Assembly: GCF_017591435.1 (NCBI RefSeq)
Contig: NC_059304.1
Location: 26,606,248-26,670,247, forward strand
Direction of reading: 5' to 3'
Source of the DNA: Portunus trituberculatus
Lineage: Eukaryota; Arthropoda; Malacostraca; Decapoda; Portunidae
Length of the DNA stretch: 64,000 bases
The translations under genes were made by a program, and so were the position numbers. This document shows positions 35,140 through 47,447 of the stretch, one piece after another. The notes beneath the pieces were generated by a model. The model was given only the letters and a program-made list of their open reading frames with translations. It did no database searches and was not told the DNA's origin. Numbering within the stretch: the first letter of the stretch is position 1; each line of letters begins with the position of its first letter.

Positions 35140-36990
35140 TTAATTTTTATTTGTTTGTTTCTGGTACTCTAGTTTTTGTGTGTAGTACATGTACTTAGCC
35201 TGTTCTGCTTCTTGCTTCCTTTCATGAGCCATTATAGATTCTTCAAGGAGTGCAAGCTCGAGCTTCCTTTTCTTCTGCAGGTGGATGATCTCCTCCTCAT
35301 CCACATACACCAGTGATGTACCAGGCAAATCTGGCCCCTGTTGGTGCCCCATCACTGGTGCTGGAAGTGGTGTGGCAGGTGCCTCCTCCTCAACACCCAC
35401 TGCCTCGGTCACCACTTCTCTCTGTTGGGCTGCCTCTGCCACTTCCCCAGCATCATCTACTGCCTGCACACTGGTGGCATCATTAGTTCTAACTTCAGAA
35501 ACTAAGCTGATAATGTTTTTGGTTTTATTGCTAAGGACAAAAGTAACAGAAACCAGTAAATCTAGCTAAGGCTACAATGTGTTTGACTTAAATCTTATTC
35601 TGTTTGAAGTAAGCCCATGTCTAAGAAACTGTAAATACCTAAGACTCGTTATCATTAACACATTCACCCACTACAACACCATACTTATGAAGGGGGAGAA
35701 GGGATAGGAATTAAGTTAACTTTATTATTTTTTTTTTCTTTTCTTACTGTTTTAGCTGTTTGGTTAAAGAATAAAAAAAAATAAATAAATGAAATTTTCT
35801 CAACACTAGATAACAAATTTACCATTGTGTTTAACTGTAAGTTGTAAACTAACTGGGAACACGAGTATTTTGGATTGCAGACATTTGAGACAACATTATG
35901 GCCTAATACTGCTATATCTACAAGTGGCTTATCCTTTGTTAAGGAAGGTGCATTCAATGATGCTTGCCTTATTGGTACACCCATGAATAGAGACATTCTT
36001 GGGGTCCAAAATCTCAAAGATTAACTCATCGAGCTGAGAGAGAGGAGGGTTGGCAGGAGGTCCACCACCTGGAAACTATAATATAATTTTATTGCTAATG
36101 AATTGCAAATACAAATAAATAATTTATAAAGAATGTGTTTTCACATAACATCTGTAACTCAGATGTGTGGTTGGAGTAATGTTATTTGTCAGAGGTAAAC
36201 ATTGTATCATAGTTAGTGAGTGCAATAAATGCATCCACTTCACAAAAAAAAAAAAAAAAATGCAGGAAATGGCTGGCACTTTAATATATTAATCACTAGT
36301 ACAAAACTTTCAATGTTGCTGCTTCCAAACTTAAAACAGGAACAGTTTACTGAAATTTATTCCTTAAGTGGTTAGGTTCCATGATCTAAATCTCAAGTGA
36401 CCTTAACAGTAGACCTGCTGAAACTTAGTATTTACTCAAATACTAGTAAGCTTCCTTGCAAAAAATAAATAACCATAAACAAATACTTTTCTTTAAGTGA
36501 AATTGCCTTACCTATTCAGTGCTTAAAAGGAATAATAAGATAAATCACATCTTTTGTTAGGATGAAATTATGAAATTTCTATCAAGCTCAAAAATATGAA
36601 AATCGCTGCAACTCACACACAAATATCACACAAAAAATAGCTCCCAAATTAATAACTCTTACCTGTGGCAGTCATGGCTTCTCTCTGCTTGCGGGTGTTC
36701 CGTCTTGCCTCAGATTTTATAATATGCCAATGTTTCTGGCACTCCTCAGTGCGGAGAATGTCTGACACGGCAGACACCTCCGCATTATTGCTCCTCCAAG
36801 CAGCATTTCTGGATTCCTTAGAGCAGCCAGCTGTGGAGAAGTCGCTCCGGAGTATTTTTGCGAGAATTTTGTATAGGTGGGCCAGATGAAGGCGTCCAGT
36901 TCGTCTTCCTGTTCCTCTTCTTGTCTTGAGTCTCTTGAGTAGCCATGGTGCGCAGTCGAAGTTGGCGCCAAATGATTGTTGTTTTGACAA
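35140..36990 (-). pseudogene. Harbinger Myb/SANT-like DNA-binding protein
   Basis: Exon 1 (36,990-36,663) encodes a Myb/SANT-like region (LAHLYKILAKILRSDFSTAG to QKHWHIIKSEARRNTRKQ) and ends ACTGCCACAG before GTAAGAG. The next exon probably starts at about 36,065 after TTTCCAG. Together they give TATGGGPPANPPLS, a joint typical of these proteins. The frame then breaks near 35,985. A last exon ends at 35,140 and encodes an acidic stretch and a Lys/Glu-rich helix, IIHLQKKRKLELALLEESIM. The protein works with the transposase, bringing it to the DNA ends and into the nucleus. Exon borders in the middle are uncertain and the gene may be broken. Confidence 0.75.
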
Positions 36991-37307
36991 GATGACAACA
37001 GTGGTGGTAAATTTATACCTTCAATTATCAAGGTTAAAATGAAGAGATGATTGTTGAAAACTAACTAGATAAATATGTTTTTTATTTAAAATATAATTTC
37101 TACGTATTTTCACCCGTTTCTTGCGAAATTTCTATAAAAAACTACATAACGTCTGCTCATGTTAGCGGTTAGCGGTGTAAGCGCCTAAAGACGGTTACTT
37201 AACATAGCATCCTGCTAGGAAAGATTCTTAGCGCTTAAATCTCGTAGGTTAAGTAATTTTCCTAACTAAGACGGCATCTTTGTGGAGTTTTATAAGTACG
37301 GCCCCTG

Positions 37308-38373
37308 TGGTCCCCGTAAAAGACCACGAAGAGGAGAACTTCTTGGGAGTGATCTTGCTCTTCAGTTTCTCGGATTCTTCAATCTGTTTTGCAGATTGGA
37401 ACACATCATCCCCAAAGAGGAAGCGAGTCACAGGCACCTTGCTGGAACAGAGGTGTACGTACTTGTGGTTATTTTCGCGTTTCATGGCGAAACGCCGCGC
37501 CATGTTGTTCTTACAAGTAGCATTTCCCAGCAATGCTAATGCTCCATTCAGCATGTCCACTTCCCGAGCGATCTCGGGCAGCTCAGTGTCTTGGGCAACC
37601 TTGTCCAGTGCCAGAAAGGACTTAACAATTGTTGCCGCGCGCAGCACATCCTTACTTACATCCTGCAAGCGATGATCCGTCTTCTTGGCATCACCGCTAA
37701 GCGCTTCCAATATCTCCGGATTGCAATCCACCGCAGCAAGTGCATGGCAATTCTTGGGACGCTTAGTAACGTCATCATCGCAGAGAAGCTTGTAGTCTTC
37801 GGTACGTAAGCCGTCGGTAAACAGGAAGTTTACCATGTCAGCAACCTTTTGGTCAATGTCAGCTGACACCGTATCCTGAGGCCCAAACATCTTGGCGTTG
37901 TGCATTAACACACTGTCACCAAGGTTCTGCTCCAAGAGAGCACTAGTGTCACTGGTCGGATCGGAAAAATCAGAGAAACTGTGAGCAGGTGAACCACCGT
38001 ACCGCGTACCTTCAGAAGTACTCGCTCCCACATTCACTCCGCCCAGCCTGGGGGCCGGCGGCTGACGGTCCTTTTTCAACTTGTCCACCTCACCCTGTAA
38101 CTCCGTCAAAGCTGTTAGAATCATGTGTCAAAGGGCTCCATCCTGTGAGGTGGGCAGGTGCGGCGAAGCGGGGGTGTTGTCGACAGCTGCAGGTCCACGC
38201 ATCCCACGTCCCGGTGACCAGTGAGCCTCCCGCAAACTTCCAGAATTTCCAGGGCGAGGGGAGGTGCAGGCTGCAGCCCCTCCCTGAACGAGACTGTGGG
38301 CGTTCCTGTTGCTCCTGTAACCCGAGGGGGAACCCAAGGAAGGGCCAGCTGACTCCTCACCAGAGGAAGACAT
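37308..38373 (-). pseudogene. DIRS gag (ORF1), N-terminal and central part
   Basis: The likely start at 38,373 gives MSSSGEESAGPSLGSPSGY. One in-frame TGA near 38,127 interrupts it. The frame is then open to the Harbinger junction. It contains a coiled-coil-like start (LTELQGEVDKLKKD) and the conserved region ALLGNATCKNNMARRFAMKR with LCSSKVPVTRFLFGDDVFQSA, typical of DIRS1-like gag. The protein coats the element RNA. The C-terminal end lies at 32,346-32,507. Confidence 0.82.
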
Positions 38374-38626
38374 GTCCGCCACTCTGCGAGACAACAACAC
38401 AGCCGTAAGCCCGGTATAACTGCCACACAGTGAGATTATATCGCCACTTGAATGGCTCTACCCGCTCCAAGGATTGGATAACGGGTAGAAGGCACTGTCC
38501 TCGCGTGACGAGCGACGTGGCCTTACCCGAATAGTGGAGAAACACCAAACCAATGTTCACCGCAACGAACGTCTGCCCAGCACGACGGCGCACAAGCTAC
38601 TGACTGTGCGACGTGGCAAAGCGTAT
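38374..38626 (-). other. DIRS 5' UTR
   Basis: This non-coding GC-rich stretch lies between the right terminal repeat and gag. Its first 25 bases (38,602-38,626) still match the short palindromic element at 22,841-22,865. No core promoter is evident. Confidence 0.55.
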
Positions 38627-38672
38627 CTCATGGGAAAGCTCAACTCCGCAGAAGGTGACTTTGGTGAAGTAA
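38627..38672. repeat. DIRS inverted terminal repeat (right, 5' side of element)
   Basis: It is the complement of 22,961-23,005 with one extra base. AATT at 38,673-38,676 follows, and then the family-2 ORF2 resumes at 38,677. Confidence 0.85.
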
Positions 38673-38676
38673 AATT

Positions 38677-39796
<1,120 letters not shown>

Positions 39797-40127
39797 CCCT
39801 TATCAGTTTGATAAAGAACCACAGATTATTAATTATTGATTATGAATTATTGACTAAAGTAAGCCGCAAGGGTGAGCAAAAAATTAAAAAAATACTTAGC
39901 AAGACGGTTTGCCCGTCATCTTTACACTCCCACTTTATTTCCTTTCCCACTATTGCCCTGAACACTTCCCTTCCAACCAACTTTTACTCTTCATACTTTC
40001 ACCCATCTTTTCTATCCCCCTTCAACGTTCAACGTTCGCACACAGAGACATCACAGACACGTCCAGACCTCGACAGCGTCAAGACGTCCACTGCTCTGCT
40101 CCTGACTACAGCGATAAGAGAGAAATG

Positions 40128-40404
40128 GGACTTAGTCTCAGGATCGTTTTTGGACTTAGTCTCAACGAGGCTAGTTGGACTTAGTCTCCATCCCACGTCC
40201 TTCTGGACTCTGCCTCCACACGTTCTTCTGGACTCTGTCTCCACCGATAGTGTGGAGTACAGACTGGACTCTGTCTCTATCCCTGCTGTTGGACTTAGTC
40301 TCAGAGCAACAAGTTGGACTCTGTCTCTAGACCGACGCCTGCACTTAGTCTCTGAGTGACAAATTGGACTCTGCTATTCCACCTGCGGAACTCAGTCTCT
40401 GTAC
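40128..40404 (+). repeat. Irregularly spaced repeats of GGACTTAGTCTC / GGACTCTGTCTC
   Basis: About eleven copies of this 12-base motif, with one or two changes each, are spread over 277 bp at spacings of roughly 17-40 bases. They lie in the leader of element K, upstream of ORF1. Function is unknown. Confidence 0.8.
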
Positions 40405-41036
40405 TTACAAGGACTTTGACTGCACCTGCTTTTTGGCTAAAACCGGGGCCTTTCACCCCTTAAGACATATCCTGTTACTTAGGGTTTGGTGACACTACCC
40501 TGGGGCCCCACGGCGTTAGAGGGAGCTGCCCAGCTAGCTGAGGCCTTTGGGTAGTGTTCTCCATTCACTCAGTATTCGCAGGGCTTTTTTGTGCTTTCAA
40601 TTTCCTTCCTTCTGCGGGTTCTCTTGCCCATTAGGTGGACTGTCTGTGGTACGAAGGTGAACCCCCTGGGCTTGCTTCAGGGGGGCCCCTTAGAGGGGTG
40701 CTTATAGGAAGCAGACAGTCTCGGGCCGTAGGGTGTTAGGCAAGTATCTCTGAGGCAATTTCTCCCTTCCCTTCGATGCCTTTTAGCAGGCAGGGGACGT
40801 TGGAGGAGGAATTGTAGGTAGAATCTTCCCTAGGTAGTTGTGGTCCTGCTCTAAGCAGCAGTCTTGTCGATAGGTCACTATAAGGCACCAGATTGTTCAT
40901 TTGGCGGGTTTCTCCCGGGCTTAGGGGGTCGATTAGCGATCACCTGGGTTTGGGACGGCCTCACGCCTGTGAATAGCTTGGACCAAACAAAGAAACTGAC
41001 ACTCTACACATTTGCACACATTCATGTTTCTGAACC

Positions 41037-41946
41037 ATGCCAAGAGTCAAAATAAAAGCAAAAGACTCTAAGGACACCAGGAAGCAGTCACTTTTGCTGG
41101 GAGTCCTCTCCAACAATGATATATTCATAAACAAACTGATTCCTGTGAACGATGGCTTTGTTGTTCTAACCTCCTCAGATGATGACCTTGATCAAAATTT
41201 TCCAACAACATACATCTTCAGAACTAGAGAAACATGACTTCTTCCCACAAATTCCACCTGAATTGAAAGCCAAAAGGTCCATAATTGTCTTTGGGGTGGA
41301 TCCACACATCTTCAACAATCCAGAGGACGACATAGCACATGAACTGCAGAATCATAACAATTGGATCAACACAACTAGTAATGTATTTAAATTCCCAAAT
41401 TCCAAGACTTTGAAAATAACTTTTGGAGATGCTGCAACTGCAATTAAGGCAACAGAAAGAGGGATCAAACTATTTCAGATGAGCATCCCAGGACATCAAA
41501 TGCAACAGGAGAGATTCTATAATATCCTTACTTGTTTTAAATGCTACGCCTTAGAAGATCATTACACAAACTCATGCCCACTCCAGAAAGACTTAAAAAT
41601 CTGCTCAGAATGTACTGACACATCCCACACCTGGAGAGAATGTACAAGCTCTACCAAAAAATGTATCAATTGCAATGGAGAACATAGAACTATGTCCATG
41701 AAATGCCCTCTTAGAAAGGACATAATTAAACAAAAAAGAGAAAGAAAAGGATGTGCAAACATACGCCAATGCAACAAAAAGTCAGTCATCCACTTGGAAT
41801 ATCTCCACACCAGCACAAGTGATCATCAATATGGAACAACACTTAAAGATATATACTTGTATGTTACACGCCCACATTTTGAATATAACAGAACCAGGAT
41901 GCTATGAAAGAGAGTTAAATGCGACGTTAACAGCCAATAACCAATA
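41037..41946 (+). pseudogene. ORF1 (gag-like) of element K, partial
   Basis: The frame starts MPRVKIKAKDSKD at 41,037, shifts near 41,200, and continues (41,179-41,907) with FFPQIPPELKAKRSIIVFGV. Three zinc knuckles are present: CFKCYALEDHYTNSC, CSECTDTSHTWREC and CINCNGEHRTMSMKC, the same spacings as in family 2. The last part is frameshifted and truncated. It would be the RNA-binding protein of a sister family to family 2. The protein has diverged strongly apart from the N-terminus and the knuckles. Confidence 0.8.
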
Positions 41947-42889
41947 ACCCTACTGCTAGGGATTTCCCCTCCCTCGTTTCCTTCCTTGTATCGCCGTTTG
42001 CTCACGAGCCCTGTTAATGCTCGAAGCCTGCACTTGTGTACCAGGGCTCTCCCACTTGGTAGAGAGCTCGCCCTTGTGCAGTGCCTTTTTGCCTTCTACT
42101 TTATTTCTTTTCGGCCTTAGGTGGGCCAAAACTCGGACAGGGTTAGGCGCGGGGCAGGGACATTGCGACGGTTTTTAGATATCGGATGTTCAAACTGCCT
42201 CACTTAGGTAGGCTTCTTCTGTTTTTTTATCTTAGCTGCGTCGTGTGTCGGGCTTAGGCTCCCTTGTAGGATTTATTTTCTTTTTACCGTGTTGCTGCTA
42301 TAAACTTTAATGCAGTATGCCTAGAGTCAAAATAAAGACTCCCTCCCCTTCGGGGACTAACACACAAAAACTTCTAAGAACACTTTCTGATCAACTCATT
42401 TACGCTACTCGGATTATCACGACACCAGAGGCTTTCTTAGTACTCACCAGGACGGACGATGATGCGGATAAAATCTTTTCTTCCACTACCTTAGACCAAC
42501 TCAAAGCTGATAACTTTCAACCTTTTCTACCCCCGGAAATATGAGCCATAAGGACCATAGTTCTTCGAAACACCGACGAACACATATACAATAATACCGA
42601 AAAAGAAATAGAGGCAGAATTACTAAATGAAAATGACTTTCTCAATGAGGAGATTGAAAACATATTTAAGATCCCTAAAACAAAAATAATAAAAGTAACC
42701 CTGAACAGTTCAACAGCAGCAAAGAAAGCCACAGACAAGGGACTACTCGCCTTTCACATAAGTATCCCGCACTTCAACATCAGTATAGACGAACACATCC
42801 CTTTAATGACCTTTTTAAAATGCTATCTTATCGAGGACCACCCGACTAACAAATACCCCAAAGGAAATTATTTCAAAATATGCTCAGAA
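41947..42889 (+). mobile_element. Family-2 non-LTR element G, 5' part
   Basis: The leader is about 100 bp longer than that of F and probably reaches the true 5' end near 41,947. ORF1 starts at 42,317 and is cut at about 42,889 by the Ty3/gypsy insertion. It resumes at about 47,853. Confidence 0.83.
42317..42889 (+). pseudogene. Family-2 ORF1, element G, N-terminal piece
   Basis: It begins MPRVKIKTPSPSGTNTQKLL and is broken by a TGA at 42,542-42,544. It continues in frame to the first knuckle, whose first Cys is Phe here (TFLKCYLIEDH), and is cut within the second. About 30 bases present in F between the two halves are missing at the insertion site. Confidence 0.82.
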
Positions 42890-43191
42890 TGCTCCTGCGC
42901 CAGCTCCGCCTGGGGTATCCGTTGGAGGGCTCCTACCCGAAAAAGCTCCACCACCATATGTGGTGTTCGTGGAGTTGACGGTTAGGCCGGGAGAAATATT
43001 ATGCCTTAGGCATAGTAAGGGTTAACTATACCCCCTCCTAGCACCTTTGTGCTCCCTCCCCCTTCCCTGCTGCGCCTTCTGCGCCCACCTTACAGCACCT
43101 TCTGTGCCTCCTACAGCACCTTCTGTGCCACAGCGACACCTTCTGCGTCCCTCTGTCCCGCCCACCTTCCAATTTTCACCTTTGCACCCGC

Positions 43192-43345
43192 CACCTGGAT
43201 TACGGCGTGATATTGTGCTTACCCGCCACCTGGATTACGGCGTGATATTGTGCTTACCCGCCACCTGGATTACGGCGTGTTACTGTGCTTACCCGCCACC
43301 TGGATTACGGCTTGAGTGTTACCCTTTTCTCGACCCGCCACGTGG
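43192..43345 (+). repeat. Tandem repeat, 35-bp unit, four copies plus a partial
   Basis: Units starting CACCTGGATTACGGCG lie at 43,192, 43,227, 43,262 and 43,297, with a diverged fifth near 43,337. They lie in the leader of the gypsy element. Confidence 0.92.
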
Positions 43346-43382
43346 ATACGGCGTGAATCCCCATCCCCCTGTGCAAGCACAC

Positions 43383-43512
43383 ACCAGTGACACACGCCAG
43401 TGACACACACTAGTGACACACTCCAGTAACACACGCCAGTGACACACTCCAGTGACACACGCCAGTGACACACACTAGTGACACACTCCAGTGACACACG
43501 CCAGTGACAGTG
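43383..43512 (+). repeat. Tandem repeat of about 13 bp (CAGTGACACACGC type)
   Basis: Roughly ten units alternate between ...CACGCC, ...CACACTA and ...CACTCC endings. They lie just before the gag leader. Confidence 0.88.
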
Positions 43513-43603
43513 ACACTATTGTGTACAACAGCAGCTCCCTAAGACCTGCTGTGACCCATAGGATCTTCACGCCAGAGCCTAGTGCCCATCACCACCACCA
43601 GCC

Positions 43604-44400
43604 ATGTCTCAGGAAGACCTTGCTGCGACGGCGGTGTCTTTTAAGGCACCTCCCTTCTACTCGCAGGACCCATCCTTGTGGTTCTGTCTCTTGGAGTGCA
43701 GCTTCAAGGCATCCAAGATCACTAACAGCCTCACCAAATTCAACCATGCTGTTAGCTTCTTGCCATCCGACGTGCTTACACATATCTCTGTCGTCATCTC
43801 CACTGCTGCCTCCTCTGACACTCCCTATGAAGATTTGAAGACTGCCCTACTAACGAGTCTACAATCTTCCGTCGCCACCGTCTCCGTGAGCTCCTCTCTA
43901 GTGAGGAATTAGGTGATGAGAAGCCGTCACAGTTGCTGAGTCGCATGAAGCAACTGCTTGGTGACAAGTACCAAGCCTTCGACGCTGATCTCTTCAAGCA
44001 ACTGTTCTACCAGCGCCTTCCTCCTGCCATCCAGCGTAGCCTCTTCAGCGTCAAGGACACTTTGAAACCTGACGCCATCGCTAAGTTGGCAGACGACTTC
44101 CTGGCGATTCTTCCTGCAACACCTGCTTCTCCTGTGTCTTCTGTCACTACCACACAGAATGACACCCAGTTGTCTCACCTTACCAAGCTCATCTCTCAGC
44201 TTACCACCGAGGTTAACTACTTGAAGAAGCAACTGCATGATGGCCGTCGCTCACGTTCCTCCACTCCTCGCCGCCTCCAGCGCCGCTCCCGTTCTAGGAG
44301 CCCAGGTCTGTGTTGGTACCACAACAAGTTTGGTGCCAAGGCCAACAAGTGCGTTTCCCCATGCACCTACAACACGTCAAACACCAACGGCGAGCAGTGA
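43604..44400 (+). pseudogene. Ty3/gypsy gag, one frameshift
   Basis: The start at 43,604 gives MSQEDLAATAVSFKAPPFYS, and FYSQDPSLWFCLLE fits the capsid start of this clade. The frame breaks once near 43,870 and goes on as ELLSSEELGDEKPSQLLSRM to 44,400. The basic RRSRSRS stretch and the CHCC finger CWYHNKFGAKANKCVSPC lie at about 44,276-44,360. Gag forms the virus-like particle. The frameshift is the only visible lesion, and a sequencing error cannot be excluded. The pol frame overlaps the gag end in the -1 phase, so pol is probably made by frameshifting. Confidence 0.85.
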
Positions 44401-47400
44401 TGCAGCCAATTGCCCGCCAGTGTTTCTCAGCGCTGCTCCACCTACGAGACTGCCGCTCCAACACAAGGTTTCTCATAGACACCGGCGCCGATGTCAGTAT
44501 TATCCCCGCGCCCGCCAGTCTACGCACCTTGCCGCCTCTCTTGCATCTCTACGCCGCCAATGGGACCAAGATTCCCGTCTACTCACGGCGCACCATGCAA
44601 GTGAATCTCTACCTCCGACGTCGCTTCGAATGGACCTTCTACGTCGGGGATGTCAGCCAGGCAATTCTCGGAGCAGACTTCCTCAAGCACTTCAACCTGC
44701 TGGTCGACGTTAAAGGCCGCAGGTTAGTCGACCCTCTGACCTCTGTCTCCTCCTTTGCTCGACCAGCACCAGGAGACAGCACTCTCCTCTCTGTCATCAA
44801 AGGGGACCACCAGTTCGCTGTTTTACTCAAGTCCTTCCCCACGCTGACTCAACCCTACTCAGCCAGCGTGCCCGCTAAACACCATGTGCAGCATCACATA
44901 GAGACTTCAGGACCGCCTGTACACGCCAAGGCCCGCCGTCTTGCTCCCGAACGCTACCGCCAGGCCAAGGCCGAGTTCGAGTCTCTGATGCGGCAAGGTA
45001 TTGTGCGGCCCAGCAGCAGCAACTGGTCATCAGCTCTTCACGTCGTCCCGAAGAAAAACGGCGACATCCGACCCTGCGGAGACTACAGAGCTCTCAACTC
45101 TTGCACCAAGGAAGACCGTTATCCTGTGCCTAACTTGCAGGAGTTCTCGTCGCAACTCTCTGGTTCCACCATCTTCTCCCGCATCGACCTCATCAAGGCC
45201 TTCCACCAGATTCCTGTTCATCCTGACGACATACCGAAGACTGCCATCATCACTCCCTTCGGTCTGTTCGAATACGTTAGGATGCCCTTTGGCCTCAGGA
45301 ATGCGGCACAGACGTTCCAGAGGTTCATCGACGAGGTCCTCCGCGGTCTTCCCTTCTGTTTCGCCTACATCGACGATCTTCTCATCGCGAGCCCCGACGA
45401 AGCCTCGCACAGACAGCACCTCGAACAAGTCTTCCGCCGCCTCCAGGACTACGGTGTCCAGATCAACGCCGACAAGTCAGAGTTCGGCGTGGCCTCGCTC
45501 ACCTTCCTTGGTCATACCGTCACTCCAGCAGGCATCACTCCACTTGCCACTAAATGTGAAGCCATCCAGCAGTTCCCGAAGCCATCTACCCAGCGCCAGC
45601 TCAAAGAGTTCTTGGGCATGGTGAACTACTACAACCGCTTCATTCCACACTGCTCTCTCCTGCTGCAGCCTCTACACGCCATGATCAAGCCGTGCAAGCG
45701 TGGTCAGTCGGTCATGCTCACCTGGACACCGGACACTGACGCTGCCTTCCTCGCTGCCAAGAAGGCCCTCAGCGACGCAACTTTGCTGTCCTTCCCTGTC
45801 CCCGACGCAGAGGTGAGCATCGCAACTGACGCCTCTGGCAATGGGACTGGTGCTGTCCTCCAGCAGCTCGTGGACAGTGCCTGGAAGCCGCTCGCCTTCT
45901 TTTCCCAGAAGCTCAACACTGCCGAAGCCAACTACAGTGCCTACGACCGTGAGCTCCTCGCAATCTACAAGGCCGTCAAGCGCTTCCGGTACTACATAGA
46001 AGGCCGCCGCTTCCACATCTACACCGACCACAAGCCACTCACCACCATTTTCCTGAGAAACAAGGCAACCTACTCTCCTCGGCAACTTCGCCATATGGAC
46101 TTCGTTTCTCAGTTCACCACCGACATCCGGTACATCAAAGGTGTCGACAACGCCCCAGCTGACGCTCTCTCCCGTGGTATCTCTGCTGTGTCCTCCATCG
46201 ACTACACTGCCATAGCTGCCGACCAGTCCGGCGACCCCGAGCTGGAAAACCTCCTGCAGAACTCGGCGCTCCAGATGAAGAAAGTCACACTCCCAGGTAC
46301 CAAGGTCTCTCTGTATGCTGACGTCTCCACAGAGGCCGTCCGCCCTTACTTGCCTCAGCAGCATCGCGTCAAGGCCTTCCGTCAGCTACATGACCTCTCT
46401 CACCCTGGTATCCGTGCCTCCCAGCGCCTGCTGACTTCTCGCTTCATCTGGGAGGGCATCAACAGAGATGTCAGACTGTGGACCCGCACCTGTACCGCCT
46501 GCCAAGCCTCCAAGGTGACTCGTCACACACACTCTCCGCCTGGCACCTTTCCTCCAGTCTCCAGACGGTTCGACCATATCCACATTGACTTGGTCGGGCC
46601 GCTGCCGCCCTCTGCCGGCCACCGCTACATCCTTACGTGCGTGGACCGGTTTACACGCTGGCCTGAGGCTACACCTATTCCAGACATCACCACCGACACC
46701 GTCGCCAACGCCTTCATCGCCACTTGGGTCTCAAGGTTCGGTGTTCCTCTGAGCCTCACCTCAGACCGTGGTGGCCAGTTCGAGGCTAATGTCTGGAATA
46801 GGATCATGGTATTTCTCGGCATACGGCGCTACAGGACTTCGAGCTACCATCCCCAGTCAAATGGGATGGTTGAGAGATTCCATCGCCAGCTCAAGTCCTC
46901 CCTGATGGCCGCCTCACAGCGCGAACACTGGTCCCTGGCTCTTCCTCTTGTCCTCCTCGGCATCAGGTCCTCTCTCAAGGAAGACCTCCAGCATTCCTCG
47001 TCCGAGTTGGTGTATGGCGCCAACCTCAGGCTTCCCGGCGAGATGCTGGTGCCCTCACAAGAGCCAGACCTGTGCAGTGCCCGAGATTTCGCCACCCGCC
47101 TCCACAGTGCCATGCGCAACCTACAGCCAGTCCAGCCTCGCTCCTCTCCTAAGAAGATTTTTGTGAGCCAGGACCTGGACACCTGTACACACGTCTTCGT
47201 CCGCGTCGATGCTGTTCAGCGCCCCCTCTCACAACCATACCAAGGGCCCTATCGTGTCTTGCGGCGGACACGCAAGACTGTGACCATCGACCGGAACGGC
47301 ACTCAGGACGCTGTGTCCATGGACCGGGTCAAACCGGCCTACCTGCTTGACCCTGCTCAACCTCAGGTGGTCGCCACAACGTCCCTGGACGGTCCTGACT

Positions 47401-47447
47401 CACCCAGCCGCACCAGGAAAATCTCGTTTCTCCTCCCTCGAAACTAG
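44310..47447 (+). CDS. Ty3/gypsy pol polyprotein (PR-RT-RNase H-IN), open throughout
   Basis: This is the only long intact element gene in the window: 1,045 residues with no stop. The true start is likely after the gag overlap, near 44,400. Protease shows FLIDTGADVSIIPA (Asp codon 44,478-44,480). RT shows PCGDYRALN, FSRIDLIKAFHQIPV and YIDD at 45,366-45,377. RNase H shows ATDASGNGTGAVL and YTDHKPLT. Integrase has an HHCC finger (LHDLSHPG ... CTACQ) and the catalytic Asp, Asp and Glu in HIDLVGPLPP, TSDRGGQFE and NGMVERFHRQ (46,580-46,880). A GPY-type motif (QGPYRVLRR) is near the end. The polyprotein copies and integrates the element. All catalytic residues I checked are present, suggesting a young insertion. 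Confidence 0.93.
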   Translation: MLVPQQVWCQGQQVRFPMHLQHVKHQRRAVMQPIARQCFSALLHLRDCRSNTRFLIDTGADVSIIPAPASLRTLPPLLHLYAANGTKIPVYSRRTMQVNLYLRRRFEWTFYVGDVSQAILGADFLKHFNLLVDVKGRRLVDPLTSVSSFARPAPGDSTLLSVIKGDHQFAVLLKSFPTLTQPYSASVPAKHHVQHHIETSGPPVHAKARRLAPERYRQAKAEFESLMRQGIVRPSSSNWSSALHVVPKKNGDIRPCGDYRALNSCTKEDRYPVPNLQEFSSQLSGSTIFSRIDLIKAFHQIPVHPDDIPKTAIITPFGLFEYVRMPFGLRNAAQTFQRFIDEVLRGLPFCFAYIDDLLIASPDEASHRQHLEQVFRRLQDYGVQINADKSEFGVASLTFLGHTVTPAGITPLATKCEAIQQFPKPSTQRQLKEFLGMVNYYNRFIPHCSLLLQPLHAMIKPCKRGQSVMLTWTPDTDAAFLAAKKALSDATLLSFPVPDAEVSIATDASGNGTGAVLQQLVDSAWKPLAFFSQKLNTAEANYSAYDRELLAIYKAVKRFRYYIEGRRFHIYTDHKPLTTIFLRNKATYSPRQLRHMDFVSQFTTDIRYIKGVDNAPADALSRGISAVSSIDYTAIAADQSGDPELENLLQNSALQMKKVTLPGTKVSLYADVSTEAVRPYLPQQHRVKAFRQLHDLSHPGIRASQRLLTSRFIWEGINRDVRLWTRTCTACQASKVTRHTHSPPGTFPPVSRRFDHIHIDLVGPLPPSAGHRYILTCVDRFTRWPEATPIPDITTDTVANAFIATWVSRFGVPLSLTSDRGGQFEANVWNRIMVFLGIRRYRTSSYHPQSNGMVERFHRQLKSSLMAASQREHWSLALPLVLLGIRSSLKEDLQHSSSELVYGANLRLPGEMLVPSQEPDLCSARDFATRLHSAMRNLQPVQPRSSPKKIFVSQDLDTCTHVFVRVDAVQRPLSQPYQGPYRVLRRTRKTVTIDRNGTQDAVSMDRVKPAYLLDPAQPQVVATTSLDGPDSPSRTRKISFLLPRN

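Larger units (their letters stand above)
39795..41946 (+). mobile_element. Family-2-related non-LTR element K (leader plus partial ORF1)
   Basis: A long leader of about 1.2 kb precedes an ORF1 that starts MPRVKIK like family 2 but then diverges. The element is lost after part of ORF1, at about 41,946, where the leader of copy G begins. Its first 240 bp recur at 53,352-53,590 and 57,691-57,930. The upstream limit is uncertain because that segment also follows family-2 ends there. Confidence 0.6.

Noticed and set aside
37280..38408. Plus-strand frames opposite DIRS gag
   Set aside because: They lack any recognisable motif and mirror the gag codons on the other strand.
43047..43403. Pro-rich 118-codon frame in the gypsy leader
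   Set aside because: It is produced by the C-rich leader and the 35-bp repeats and has no family resemblance.
43383..43512. CRISPR-like repeat array
   Set aside because: Units are contiguous without spacers and the setting is eukaryotic.
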